Assembly (NCBI RefSeq): GCF_009735625.1
Contig: NZ_CP046244.1
Coordinates: 930,001-994,000, forward strand
DNA: 64,000 bases
Origin: Moorella glycerini
GTDB lineage: Bacteria; Bacillota; DSM-521; Neomoorellales; Neomoorellaceae
Direction of reading: 5' to 3'
A program made the position numbers and the translations under genes. Below the pieces are notes generated by a model, which worked only from the letters and a program-made list of their open reading frames with translations, had not been told where the DNA came from and did not search any database. Positions 51,591-60,116 of this stretch are shown piece after piece. The number at the start of each line of letters is the position of its first letter. Within the stretch, counting starts at the first letter, position 1.

Positions 51591-53102
51591 TCACAACTTT
51601 TGTCCCGAAGCAGCAGCCATAACCTTCTGCTCCGATATTTCTTCCCTCTCAAGGAGAGCCGTCATCGTACCTTCATACATCACCAGTACGCGGTCGCTTA
51701 AAGTCAGTATCTCCGGAAGCTCCGAAGAAATCATTATTATGCACTTGCCTTCCGCTGCCAGCCGGTTAATTATTTTATATATCTCTGTTTTGGCCCCGAC
51801 ATCGATTCCCCTGGTAGGTTCGTCCAGGATCAAGATTTTGGGTTCGGTCAGCAGCCACTTGGCCAGGCTTACCTTTTGCTGGTTACCACCGGAGAGTTCC
51901 TGAACGGGTTGTCTACTATTTCTAGTTATTATCCTGAGGTTATGGATATAGTTGTCAGCAATTAATTGTTCTTCTTTGAATTTCAACCAGCCCAACATAC
52001 TGGTAATACGGTTAGGCGAGGAAAAGGAAATGTTATTGCTGATCGACCAAGGTAGCAGGAGCCCCAAACCTTGCCTGTCTTCGGGGACCAGGGCCATTTT
52101 ATACTTAATGGCATCTAGCGGCGATTTTATCGTTACCTTTTTCCCCCTAATAAATATTTCACCCTTCTCAATGGGAGTAATGCCGAACAGGGCCCGTGCA
52201 ACCTCGGTTCTGCCTGCACCTACGAGCCCGGCAATCCCCAGGATTTCACCTTCTCGCAATTCAAAGGATATATCTTTAAAGACCCCTTCGATGGCAATAT
52301 TTTTAACAACAAGATAAGGTTGCGCCGCTATTTTAGCTGGTTCTTTAGGGATCAGCTCCTTTATCGTCCGTCCGATCATTTTTTCGATCATTTGATCTCT
52401 GTTGATATCTTTGGTTTTATACGTTCCTATTTTTTCGCCATCGCGTAGTATAGTGACGCGATCGGATATTTCCTTGATTTCATCCAGCCTGTGGCTGATG
52501 TAGATTATTGCCTTACCCTGATGTTTCAGTAACCTGATAATATCTAAAAGCTTGCCTACTTCGTCGGGGGTAAGGGCGGCAGTCGGTTCGTCCATAAAGA
52601 TAACACGGGCATTTTGTGATAATGCGCTGGCAATCTCCACCATTTGCTGGTCGGCAACCGACAGGCCACGCAACTTGGCCTTGACATCCAGTTTAACGCC
52701 AAGGGAATCAAGTAATTGCCTGGCTTCCTGATATTTTCCATGCCAATCAACGAAAATGCTCTGCTTGTTTTTAACCCGGGTGTGGCCGATAAAAATATTT
52801 TCGGCGATGTCGAGATCAGGGAAGGAAAGAGGCTCCTGGTGGATAAGAGCGATCCCCAGATCTCGGGCAACAATAGGTGAGGAAACGCTAACCTTTTTTT
52901 CATCCACGTATATCTCGCCGGCCGAAGGCTGATAAACGCCGCAAATAATCTTTACCAGGGTGGATTTACCGGCACCGTTTTCGCCGATTAAGGCGTGCAC
53001 CTCACCGGGATACACTTCAAAGCTGATTTTGTTTAAGACATTAATCCCACTAAAGGATTTTGAAATATCCAAGGTTCTTATGACAGGTACTTTTTCCGGC
53101 AT
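51591..53102 (-). CDS. rhaT: Rhamnose ABC transporter ATPase (two nucleotide-binding domains)
   Basis: The ATG at 53102 follows AAAGGAGGTAGG and gives 503 residues. Two ABC domains are fused in tandem, as in RbsA. Domain 1 (about 1-235) has Walker A GENGAGKST and Walker B VIFMDEPTAAL. Domain 2 (about 250-495) has a GLVGAGRTE Walker A variant, signature LSGGNQQKVSLAKW and LILDEPTRGID. It energises uptake by the two permeases. Confidence 0.9.
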   Translation of the reverse strand: MPEKVPVIRTLDISKSFSGINVLNKISFEVYPGEVHALIGENGAGKSTLVKIICGVYQPSAGEIYVDEKKVSVSSPIVARDLGIALIHQEPLSFPDLDIAENIFIGHTRVKNKQSIFVDWHGKYQEARQLLDSLGVKLDVKAKLRGLSVADQQMVEIASALSQNARVIFMDEPTAALTPDEVGKLLDIIRLLKHQGKAIIYISHRLDEIKEISDRVTILRDGEKIGTYKTKDINRDQMIEKMIGRTIKELIPKEPAKIAAQPYLVVKNIAIEGVFKDISFELREGEILGIAGLVGAGRTEVARALFGITPIEKGEIFIRGKKVTIKSPLDAIKYKMALVPEDRQGLGLLLPWSISNNISFSSPNRITSMLGWLKFKEEQLIADNYIHNLRIITRNSRQPVQELSGGNQQKVSLAKWLLTEPKILILDEPTRGIDVGAKTEIYKIINRLAAEGKCIIMISSELPEILTLSDRVLVMYEGTMTALLEREEISEQKVMAAASGQKL

Positions 53103-53170
53103 CAACCTACCTCCTTTAGCCCGGCAAGCCGGAAATAATCTGCCCGCTGCCATGATCTACTGCCTGCAAA

Positions 53171-54667
53171 TTAACCCTTTTCCTCGATAATCCTTACAAA
53201 CCTTTCATATGCTTTCTCCCATACCTCTCGCTCTTCCGGGAGGTATTCCTTGATCTCAAATGAATTTCTAATAATCCTTCTTATTTCTGGCAAAGACCTG
53301 TACAGCCCTGCTCCGGTCGCTTGCAGCATGATATTCCCTATGGCCGTAGCCTCGACGGGACCGGCGGTCACTTTAATACCCAGGGCACTGGCGGTGAACT
53401 CGTTGAGCAATTCGTTATTGCTGCCCCCGCCAGTAATATGCAATACCTTCACCTTACTACCGGTCGCCTCCATTAGCCTCTCCAGAACATACCTGTATTT
53501 TAGAGCCAGGCTCTCAAAGACGATCCTGCTTATCGTACCTATATCATCTTTATCAACTTCCGCCTGCCCCGTCCTGCAACAATATGCGGCAACCGCTGCG
53601 GTGGCATCAACCGGGTTGAGGAAGGCTGGATCGTCGGGATCGATAAAGGCAACAAAAGGTGCGGCTCCCTGCGCCAGGCTGGCGATTTCCTGGTAACTCA
53701 AGGACGGGTGCTTTTTGTTCCAGATGCGTTTGCAACACTGGATTATCCACAGGCCCATCACGTTTTTCAGGTAGAGAATTCTATTAAAGGCCCCGCCGGA
53801 GTTGGAGATGTTCATTTCATAACTCCTGTCGTTTATTACCGGGCTATCCAGTTCCAGCCCTACGATAGACCACGTTCCTGAGTTTAAAAAAGCCCATCCT
53901 TCATCTTCTACTGCCGGAACCGCCACCGCGGCGCTGGCGGTATCATGAACGGCCGGAGCAATCACCGGGACCTCATTCAAGCCAACCTCTTCGGCCAGTT
54001 CCCCTTTTAACGGCCCGATAACGTCCCCTGCCCTTATCAGTCTGGTCGTTATCTTCGACGGGATTCCCAGGGCTGCGAAGACCTTCTTCTCCCAATCATC
54101 GGTGACAGTGTTATATAGCTGGGAAATAGAAGCCACCGTATGTTCGACGGCTTTTACGCCCGTGAAAAAATAGTGGAATAAGTCGCCGATAAAGAGTATG
54201 TTCTCTGCTGCCGGCAATAAGGGATCTTCATCCCGCACCATCGCCACCAGCTGGTTTACCGTATTGATTTGTAGCAGCTGGATTCCTGTCAGGTTATACA
54301 GCTCCCGCAGGCCCAGCTTTTTATCGATAATAGCCATTGTTCCTTCATTTTTGGCATCGCGATAATGGTAGGGGTTGCCCAGGAGATTCCCCCTTTTATC
54401 GAGTAAACCGAAATCTACACCCCAGGCATCTACTCCTATACCGTCGAGGTCGCTACCGTATTCAGATACATATTTCTTTAAACCGGCAAGCAGCTGGGAG
54501 TAAAAACCGAGTACATCCCAGTATAAATGATTATTTATTTTTGTTCCCCCTGTGGGGAAGCGGTAGATTTCGGTTAAGGCAAGCCGGTCCTCTTTGATAC
54601 TTCCCACCACCGCCCTGCCGCTCTCCGCGCCCAGGTCAAAGGCCAGGAACCTCCTGGTTTCCCTCAT
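53171..54667 (-). CDS. rhaB: Rhamnulokinase
   Basis: This 498-aa FGGY-family kinase shows the N-terminal phosphate loop FLAFDLGAESGRAVVG, GIGVDAWGVDFGLLD near 85, the FGGY region near 255-275 (FLNSGTWSIVG) and the C-terminal ITGGGSNNELLNEFTASA. It phosphorylates L-rhamnulose to rhamnulose-1-phosphate, the aldolase substrate. Neighbours support this over fuculokinase. The fragment at 39563 is a paralogue of its last quarter. Confidence 0.9.
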   Translation of the reverse strand: MRETRRFLAFDLGAESGRAVVGSIKEDRLALTEIYRFPTGGTKINNHLYWDVLGFYSQLLAGLKKYVSEYGSDLDGIGVDAWGVDFGLLDKRGNLLGNPYHYRDAKNEGTMAIIDKKLGLRELYNLTGIQLLQINTVNQLVAMVRDEDPLLPAAENILFIGDLFHYFFTGVKAVEHTVASISQLYNTVTDDWEKKVFAALGIPSKITTRLIRAGDVIGPLKGELAEEVGLNEVPVIAPAVHDTASAAVAVPAVEDEGWAFLNSGTWSIVGLELDSPVINDRSYEMNISNSGGAFNRILYLKNVMGLWIIQCCKRIWNKKHPSLSYQEIASLAQGAAPFVAFIDPDDPAFLNPVDATAAVAAYCCRTGQAEVDKDDIGTISRIVFESLALKYRYVLERLMEATGSKVKVLHITGGGSNNELLNEFTASALGIKVTAGPVEATAIGNIMLQATGAGLYRSLPEIRRIIRNSFEIKEYLPEEREVWEKAYERFVRIIEEKG

Positions 54668-55707
54668 GGTTTATCACCCAACCTTTCCCAATCAAGCGGG
54701 TAGGTACCGTATTCTTTGATAGCATCGAGGAAGGTTTTATAGTTTACCGGGTTTATACCGGCGTGGATGGAATTGCTGGAGGAGATTATATAACCGCCTC
54801 CTGCTCCCGCTTTCCGGATGCAATCTTTAACCTCTTCAATCACATCTTCCGGCTTCTTGTCAACCAGGGTGCTGACGCAATCCACGTTTCCTTTCAAGCA
54901 GATACGATCACCGTAGGTTTTCTTCATATATTCCAGGTCCATCCCCCCCAGGGGGTCAATGGGGTCCAGGCAGTCGATGCCCGTATCTATCAAATCTTCG
55001 ATGACTTTCATAATATTGCCGTCGGTATGCTTGATTACATAGAAACCCAGGGCTTTAAAGTTCTGGATCAGCCTTTTGAAGTGGGGTAAGACCATTTTCC
55101 GGTACATTTCCGGGCTGATCAGCAGGTCCTTATTGTCGGCAATATCGTCGCCGACAACAATTATTTCCCCCCCCAGTTCTTTTATATTGCGGGCCAGGCG
55201 AGTGCTGTAATCCACGCTGATTTCCATCAGCCGCTCCACGACATCCGGCTGCGTGTAAAACCCCATCAGGAAGCCTTCAAAACCCATCAAATCCCGCGGC
55301 TGGGAAAACACATCCCGGAGCCTTATAATTACGGCCCGCGTATCGCCGATGGCTTCCATGACCCGCTTGATGTCGTCGAACCGGTAATCGGCATCCGGGT
55401 CGGGGACTCTAAGCTTCTTCAGATCTTCCTCATCCTTAATGGGGTAATCTACCGGCATGGGATATTCATCATAGGAAGCCCTCACGATGCCCCATTCGTC
55501 CCGGTAATGCCGGCTGTCGATTACCTCTTTTTTCATATTCGGCGCCACGGCCATCCCGTCAATATCCATCAGCTCGATAAATTTTACCTCGTCGCGCTGT
55601 CCGGTCATCTTTTCTATTACACTGGGACTTATAATCCACTCAAAGGTGGGTATCCTGTCCGGTTCCTCCCTTTGCAGGGTCTTGATCACTCTTTCCTTCG
55701 GTTTCAT
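54664..55707 (-). CDS. UroD-superfamily protein of unknown role in the rhamnose operon
   Basis: This 347-aa protein has the uroporphyrinogen-decarboxylase-like barrel: KPKERVIKTLQREEPDRIP at the N terminus and FYVIKHTDGNIMKVIEDLIDTGIDCLDPIDP near 210. It overlaps rhaB by 4 bp and lies between rhaB and the isomerase. The region KHTDGN replaces the His-x-Cys zinc site of corrinoid methyltransferases, and no heme genes are near. Members of this superfamily occur in sugar operons without known function. Removal of a methyl or carboxyl group from a modified sugar is one possibility. Confidence 0.8.
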   Translation of the reverse strand: MKPKERVIKTLQREEPDRIPTFEWIISPSVIEKMTGQRDEVKFIELMDIDGMAVAPNMKKEVIDSRHYRDEWGIVRASYDEYPMPVDYPIKDEEDLKKLRVPDPDADYRFDDIKRVMEAIGDTRAVIIRLRDVFSQPRDLMGFEGFLMGFYTQPDVVERLMEISVDYSTRLARNIKELGGEIIVVGDDIADNKDLLISPEMYRKMVLPHFKRLIQNFKALGFYVIKHTDGNIMKVIEDLIDTGIDCLDPIDPLGGMDLEYMKKTYGDRICLKGNVDCVSTLVDKKPEDVIEEVKDCIRKAGAGGGYIISSSNSIHAGINPVNYKTFLDAIKEYGTYPLDWERLGDKP

Positions 55708-55710
55708 TTT

Positions 55711-56934
55711 TTAACCCCCAAGCGTATTGGCGCCTTTATTCTTTCTCTCCCGCGCGATTTTTTCCGCATAGCCGCTGCGGCGATAATTCAGCAGGGGGTC
55801 CGGCTCAATTCCCATTTCCACCCGCACCTGGTTCAGCAGGGGATTGACATCAATCTCAAAGGCTTCCATCAGGGTCCTGTTGGCCAGGATTACATCGCCA
55901 TTTTGCCGCGCCTCCTGCAGTTTCCTGCGGTCGACTAAGAGAGCCCTGGCGTAGGCCTTCTGGACGTTCATTACCGACTGGATTATTCCTTCAATGCTCG
56001 GCTCGATATTGTGGGATTGGTCCAGCATGTAGACAATATCCACGTCCACGTTATCTTCTTCAGCTTCAATAATTTGATCAAAAATCAGGAACAGGCCATA
56101 GGGATCGATGGAGCCGACCATCAGGTCATCGTCCGCATACTTGTGGTTGTTGAAATGGAAGCCGCCCATCTTCCCTTCATCAAGTAAGACAGCGATAATC
56201 TGTTCCACATTTACCCCTAACAGGTGGTGTCCCAGATCAACCAGAACTTTGGCCCTGTCTCCCATTTTCGTACACATGAGATAGGACATACCCCAATCCA
56301 TCACATCGGTGGTGTAAAAGGCGGGTTCAAAAGGTTTGTATTCGAGCAGCAGGGTCATATCGGCATCCATGGCGTCGTAGAGTTCCTTCAGTCCCGCGAA
56401 TAACCTGTGTTTGCGCTCTCTTAATTTATCCTGTCCGGGGTAGTTGGTGCCGTCAGCCAGCCACACACCCAATGTTTTTGACCCCAATTCCCTGGCTATT
56501 CTTACGCAATCCTTGAAGTGCTCAATGGTGCTGCGGCGGACATCGGCAAAGGGGTTACATATGCTCCCGAATTTAAACTGCTGCCCCATAAAGGTGTTGG
56601 GGTGAACCGTACCTATTCTGAGGCCTTTCTCAGCGGCATATTCACGTACGGGCTCGTACTTCCCGTCCTCCGTCACATCCCAGAGGACATGGGTCGCCAT
56701 TACGGGGCAAATGCCAACCACCCGCTGGATCTCGGCACAGTCGTCTATTCTATCCCAGACGGTTATAGCGGCACCTTCCTCCCGGAAGGTGCCATAGCGC
56801 GTGCCCGAATTACCCACCGCCCAGGAAGGAAGTTCAATGACCTGCTTTTTTAGCTTGTCTTTAACCCTTTCGATATCAATTCCTTTATCTGCTAAAACCT
56901 GGGCCAGGAGCTGGTACTGTTTTTCCCATAACAT
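55711..56934 (-). CDS. rhaI: L-rhamnose isomerase (RhaI type)
   Basis: This 407-aa protein is a xylose-isomerase-like TIM barrel. Metal-site regions are LLLEYKPFEPAFYTTD near 202, VLVDLGHHLLG near 234, GGFHFNNHKYADDDLMVGSIDPY near 262 and VYMLDQSHNIEPS near 305. It interconverts L-rhamnose and L-rhamnulose with a divalent metal. It matches the Pseudomonas/Bacillus RhaI class rather than the E. coli RhaA class. Confidence 0.9.
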   Translation of the reverse strand: MLWEKQYQLLAQVLADKGIDIERVKDKLKKQVIELPSWAVGNSGTRYGTFREEGAAITVWDRIDDCAEIQRVVGICPVMATHVLWDVTEDGKYEPVREYAAEKGLRIGTVHPNTFMGQQFKFGSICNPFADVRRSTIEHFKDCVRIARELGSKTLGVWLADGTNYPGQDKLRERKHRLFAGLKELYDAMDADMTLLLEYKPFEPAFYTTDVMDWGMSYLMCTKMGDRAKVLVDLGHHLLGVNVEQIIAVLLDEGKMGGFHFNNHKYADDDLMVGSIDPYGLFLIFDQIIEAEEDNVDVDIVYMLDQSHNIEPSIEGIIQSVMNVQKAYARALLVDRRKLQEARQNGDVILANRTLMEAFEIDVNPLLNQVRVEMGIEPDPLLNYRRSGYAEKIARERKNKGANTLGG

Positions 56935-56955
56935 GACCTTATCCCTCCCAAAACT

Positions 56956-57279
56956 TTATTCTGTGAGGTTATATTTAAACATCAGTTCCATTTCCCTGAC
57001 TGTGCCTGTTTCCGGGTCGATATCGGGATAATAGATATTGGCCATTACCTCATTCCACCTGGCAATTACGGGACTGCTGGCCAGGACTCTATTGGAATGG
57101 TTCCTGTCCGGGACTTCGTAGTAGCCGAATAAATCGTCGCCCGAGCACCAGATGGTGTAATTGCTGATCTTGGCTTCCGCCAGCACTGCCAGCATTTCCG
57201 GCCATATCTCGTCATGCATCTTTTTGTATTCTTCCTTTTTTCCCGGCCTTAGTTTAAGCCTGAAGGCTACCCTTTCCAT
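56956..57279 (-). CDS. rhaM: L-rhamnose mutarotase
   Basis: This 107-aa protein has the RhaM dimeric ferredoxin-like fold: RVAFRLKLRPGKKEEYKKMHDEIWPEM, then ISNYTIWCSGDDLFGYYEVPD. Conserved His near 21 and the Tyr/Trp set form the active site. It interconverts alpha and beta anomers of L-rhamnose. It is the first gene of the locus, behind TGGAGG. Confidence 0.92.
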   Translation of the reverse strand: MERVAFRLKLRPGKKEEYKKMHDEIWPEMLAVLAEAKISNYTIWCSGDDLFGYYEVPDRNHSNRVLASSPVIARWNEVMANIYYPDIDPETGTVREMELMFKYNLTE

Positions 57280-57390
57280 AATTCGTATACCTCCATAAGG
57301 GAATGAATGAGGTGTGGGGGGCTATCCAGGTTATGGTTATATAATCCATTTTTAGTGTTTTTAAATCACTCCTCCTATACCTGGTCATAT

Positions 57391-57431
57391 TCTATATTTA
57401 GCCCCAAAACTGGTTAACAATTTCTTGTTAA
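57391..57431 (-). promoter_or_regulatory. Promoter and palindromic operator of the rhamnose-BMC operon
   Basis: An 18-bp perfect palindrome, TTAACAATTTCTTGTTAA (57414-57431), overlaps a -35 TTGTTA (57415-57420, minus strand). An 18-bp spacer leads to TATAGA (57391-57396). It fits repression by the DeoR-type regulator next door. The rest of 57280-57731 is AT-rich leader without a credible gene. Confidence 0.6.
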
Positions 57432-57731
57432 ATTTTTAATCTAAATAAAAAACCTCTTTAATTTCCCGTGAAATATTTCCGTTTTCATCCAATTTCGCCT
57501 TCAAGGGCTTCATGTATTCCTACCAGCGGATATAAGACGGGTCTTTTGCTAATTCTCCACATGCTTTTTCCATATTTTCGACTTGTAAATAAGAAAACAA
57601 TTTGCGGCCATCCATAAAATGCTATAATTGCGAATAGCAACCCTCCTAATAGCCGCCAGTAAATCAGGAAAGACTTTCTGGTGTGATAGTTGCCAGCTAT
57701 ATAAACGCCGGGCTTTCTACCTCCAGGTTCT

Positions 57732-58538
57732 TCAGCTGCTGGCACTTACCTTCTCTGGCACATCTGTTATCGCGCCTCCTGCAACAATCACCCTGACACC
57801 ACTGCGGCGAAATTTTTCAATTTCCCCCTCCGGGGTGCCGCTGTCGGTTATAAGGGTATGCACAGCCGTCACCGGTGCTACCGTGGCCAGGGCGGCGGTA
57901 CCAAATTTATCATGGTCGGCAAGAAGGATTATTTCTTTGGCCCCGCGCACCATCTCTGCCTTCACCCTGGCTTGAACCTCGGTCGATTCTGTGATGCCTT
58001 CTTCCAGGGTTACCCCTTTACAGGAGATAAAGGCTTTTTTAATGTTATAGCTGGCCAGGGCGTTCTCCACCAGGGGGCCTACGAAGGAAAGGGTACGGGG
58101 ATGCAGGGTGCCGCCGGTGCAGATGACCGTTATATCCGGGTTGCCAACCAGGGCCATCACAACCTTCAAGGCATGGGTAATTACCACCAGGTCCTTTTTA
58201 TCTTTGAGGTAATGAACCATCTGCAGAGCCGTGGTGCTGGCGTCAACAGCGATCACATCGCCGGGCTGGACCAGTTCCGCTGCCTTCCTACCGATGAGCT
58301 GCTTTTCGTAGCGGTTGCGCATATTGCGGATGTGGAAGGCCGTTTCTTCCTGGTTGACGGCTATTTTTACGGCGCCGCCGTGGGTGCGTTTTAAATAGCC
58401 CTCGTTCTCCAGGCGTTCCAGATCGCGGCGGATGGTTTCTTCGGTGACCTGAAAGATATTGCTGAGCTCAGTAACTTTAACTATGCCCTGCTCGTTTAAA
58501 TGCCGGATTATCTCCTGCCGCCGGTCTTCAGCCCGCAT
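57732..58538 (-). CDS. DeoR-family transcriptional regulator of the rhamnose locus
   Basis: This 268-aa protein has the N-terminal DeoR winged helix (RRQEIIRHLNEQGIVKVTELSNIFQVTEETIRRDLERLENEGYLKRTHGGA). The sugar-phosphate-isomerase-like sensor domain shows VIAVDASTTALQMV near 95, TGGTLHPRTLSFVG near 145 and ILLADHDKFG near 205. The ligand would be a phosphorylated intermediate such as rhamnulose-1-phosphate or DHAP. It lies directly upstream of the operon on the same strand, separated by its operator region. Confidence 0.9.
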   Translation of the reverse strand: MRAEDRRQEIIRHLNEQGIVKVTELSNIFQVTEETIRRDLERLENEGYLKRTHGGAVKIAVNQEETAFHIRNMRNRYEKQLIGRKAAELVQPGDVIAVDASTTALQMVHYLKDKKDLVVITHALKVVMALVGNPDITVICTGGTLHPRTLSFVGPLVENALASYNIKKAFISCKGVTLEEGITESTEVQARVKAEMVRGAKEIILLADHDKFGTAALATVAPVTAVHTLITDSGTPEGEIEKFRRSGVRVIVAGGAITDVPEKVSASS

Positions 58539-58741
58539 GCCTCAACCCCCTTTCCGAAAACAGGTATCTTGAAGTTTTGTTTCACTAAATATATTCGCCG
58601 TTAAAAAGCAAATTCCTTCTGGCACCACAAATTTTTTATCTGGAATTTTGGTTTTTCAAATATGTATTCTGCGTTTCCCAAAATAAAATTACGGGTTTAC
58701 ATATTTACTTAGCCAAAGATGGCATGTGGGATTTAATCCCC

Positions 58742-58770
58742 TTGACAGGGGCGTTATAAGGGTGTAATAT
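58742..58770 (+). promoter_or_regulatory. Promoter of the tRNA cluster
   Basis: A perfect TTGACA (58742-58747), a 17-bp spacer and TAATAT (58765-58770) lie ten bases before tRNA-Lys. The upstream stretch 58539-58741 is AT-rich and holds no gene. Confidence 0.85.
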
Positions 58771-58780
58771 ACTGACCTGT

Positions 58781-58856
58781 GGGCCATTAGCTCAGGCGGT
58801 AGAGCACCTGACTTTTAATCAGGGTGTCGGTGGTTCGAGTCCACCATGGCTCACCA
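58781..58856 (+). tRNA. tRNA-Lys (anticodon TTT)
   Basis: Acceptor GGGCCAT/ATGGCTC (one G-T pair), anticodon stem CCTGA/TCAGG around CTTTTAA, T arm GGTGGTTCGAGTCCACC and an encoded CCA. First of three clustered tRNAs. Confidence 0.95.
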
Positions 58857-58863
58857 GACATAT

Positions 58864-58938
58864 GGCCCGTTGGTCAAGAGGTTAAGACACGAGCCTTTCA
58901 CGCTCGTAACGGGGGTTCGATTCCCCCACGGGTCACCA
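58864..58938 (+). tRNA. tRNA-Glu (anticodon TTC)
   Basis: Acceptor GGCCCGT/ACGGGTC, anticodon stem CGAGC/GCTCG around CTTTCAC, T arm GGGGGTTCGATTCCCCC and an encoded CCA. It lies 7 bp after tRNA-Lys. Confidence 0.95.
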
Positions 58939-58944
58939 AATCCA

Positions 58945-59021
58945 GGAGCCCTAGGGTAGCGGTCTAACATGCCGGCCTGTCACGCCGGAGATCGCGGGTT
59001 CAATTCCCGCCGGCTCCGCCA
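58945..59021 (+). tRNA. tRNA-Asp (anticodon GTC)
   Basis: Anticodon stem CCGGC/GCCGG around CTGTCAC, T arm GCGGGTTCAATTCCCGC and an encoded CCA. The acceptor GGAGCCC/CGGCTCC has six pairs and a C-C mismatch at the seventh position. The T loop starts TTCAATT. Confidence 0.92.
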
Positions 59022-59031
59022 GGAAAGAATA

Positions 59032-59056
59032 AAGCCCCGGGAAGGGGCTTTTTTGA
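59032..59056 (+). terminator. Terminator of the tRNA cluster
   Basis: AAGCCCC (59032-59038) pairs with GGGGCTT (59044-59050) around a 5-nt loop, followed by a run of T. Confidence 0.9.
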
Positions 59057-59177
59057 TACGTATAGCATGGTATAATAAGAGTACAGGCATAAGCAGTTTT
59101 TAGGGAATGATGAGACTGTAATAATTTTCAAGAATGTACCGGCCGGGGTTTGCAGGCAATGCGGGAAGGTGTTTTCT

Positions 59178-59282
59178 ATGGTACAAATTAGCTGGTTCTA
59201 TGGCATCAAGATTTCAATGTTTTATGACGAACATTTACCACCTCATTTCCACGTAGAATACGGGGAATACCATGCGAATTAA
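59178..59282 (+). pseudogene. Truncated DUF4160 gene
   Basis: The frame from the ATG at 59178 reads MVQISWFYGIKISMFYDEHL then PPHFHVEYGEYHAN and stops. This is the N-terminal part of a DUF4160 protein, including the PPHFHVEYGEY signature. The usual last 40-50 residues are missing because of an early stop. The partner DUF2442 gene follows. Confidence 0.65.
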
Positions 59283-59357
59283 TGGATAACTGGCATAATG
59301 CTTATCATAAAAAAGAGCTGTTTAAAATCGATCCCCTCAGATAGGAGCGTGATAAAA

Positions 59358-59630
59358 ATGATCCCCCCGGCATTAATCCAGGTATATGCTGATAAAGAAA
59401 GGGATTACGCCATTATCTGCCAGTTCGTTGACGGCAAAGTGACCCGCTACGATATGAAAAATCTGTTATACGGGGTTTTTGAACCCCTGAGGGATAAAGA
59501 GGTATTCAAGAACACCTTGACCATCCTGGATAATACAGCGGCCTGGGATTTAACCGGAAAAAGGGATGAAACAAACTGCCTGACTATTGATCCCTGGACA
59601 TTATATAATGCCGAAGATATAACCGGCTGA
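59358..59630 (+). CDS. DUF2442-like small protein
   Basis: The ATG at 59358 behind AGGAGCGTG gives 90 residues. It resembles DUF2442 proteins: VYADKERDYAIICQFVDGKVTRYDMKNLL, then a C-terminal LTIDPWTLYNAED. These usually pair with DUF4160 proteins, and that partner is truncated just upstream. The role is unknown; a toxin-antitoxin-like function is often assumed. Confidence 0.7.
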   Translation: MIPPALIQVYADKERDYAIICQFVDGKVTRYDMKNLLYGVFEPLRDKEVFKNTLTILDNTAAWDLTGKRDETNCLTIDPWTLYNAEDITG

Positions 59631-59644
59631 GGAGGTTATTTTTA

Positions 59645-59836
59645 ATGGGACTGGTAAATAAACAGTTCCTAGTGGATAGACGGGGTAGAAAACGGGGGAT
59701 AGTACTTTCAATTAAAAGATACCGGCAACTGATGGAAGATCTGCATGATCTGGCAATCGTCGCTGAACGGCGTGAAGAAAAAACAAGGGATTTTGCGGAA
59801 GTAAAGCGCCGCTTAAAGGAAGATGGAATTGTATAG
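59645..59836 (+). CDS. Antitoxin-like protein of a RelBE-type pair
   Basis: This 63-aa protein has the Phd/YefM-RelB style: N-terminal strand NKQFLVDRRGRKRGIVLSIKRYRQLMEDL, then a charged helical tail. It overlaps the toxin gene by 14 bp. A GGAGG site lies just before it. Confidence 0.75.
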   Translation: MGLVNKQFLVDRRGRKRGIVLSIKRYRQLMEDLHDLAIVAERREEKTRDFAEVKRRLKEDGIV

Positions 59837-60089
59837 CCTGAACTTTAAAACTTCCGCTGAAAAAGACCTGCGCCGGTTACCAAAAGCTATAATAGGTCGT
59901 GTAATGGAAGTTATCGAAGGTCTGCAACTGGAACCATTTCCCCGAAAAGCGATAAAATTATCAGGTACCGAACGATTGTATCGCATCCCGGTGGGTGATT
60001 ACAGGATCGTATACGAAGTTAATACTCAAAATCAGAAGCTTACAGTTTATTACATTCGTCACCGAAGGGAAGTATATCGCCGCATCTAG
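59823..60089 (+). CDS. RelE/ParE-family toxin
   Basis: This 88-aa protein has the RelE fold: FKTSAEKDLRRLPKAIIGRVMEVIEGLQ, LSGTERLYRIPVGDYRIVYEV and the C-terminal VYYIRHRREVYRR. Basic residues at the end fit a ribosome-dependent mRNA nuclease. It is translationally coupled to the antitoxin upstream. Confidence 0.85.
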   Translation: MELYSLNFKTSAEKDLRRLPKAIIGRVMEVIEGLQLEPFPRKAIKLSGTERLYRIPVGDYRIVYEVNTQNQKLTVYYIRHRREVYRRI

Positions 60090-60116
60090 AAAAAGCCTCG
60101 GAGAGGTTTTCTTCTA

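Noticed and set aside
57485-57745. 86-codon minus-strand frame with one hydrophobic segment after the DeoR gene
   Set aside because: It begins inside the end of the regulator gene with a GTG too close to any ribosome site. It covers the AT-rich operator-proximal region and looks like no family I know. Kept as non-coding.
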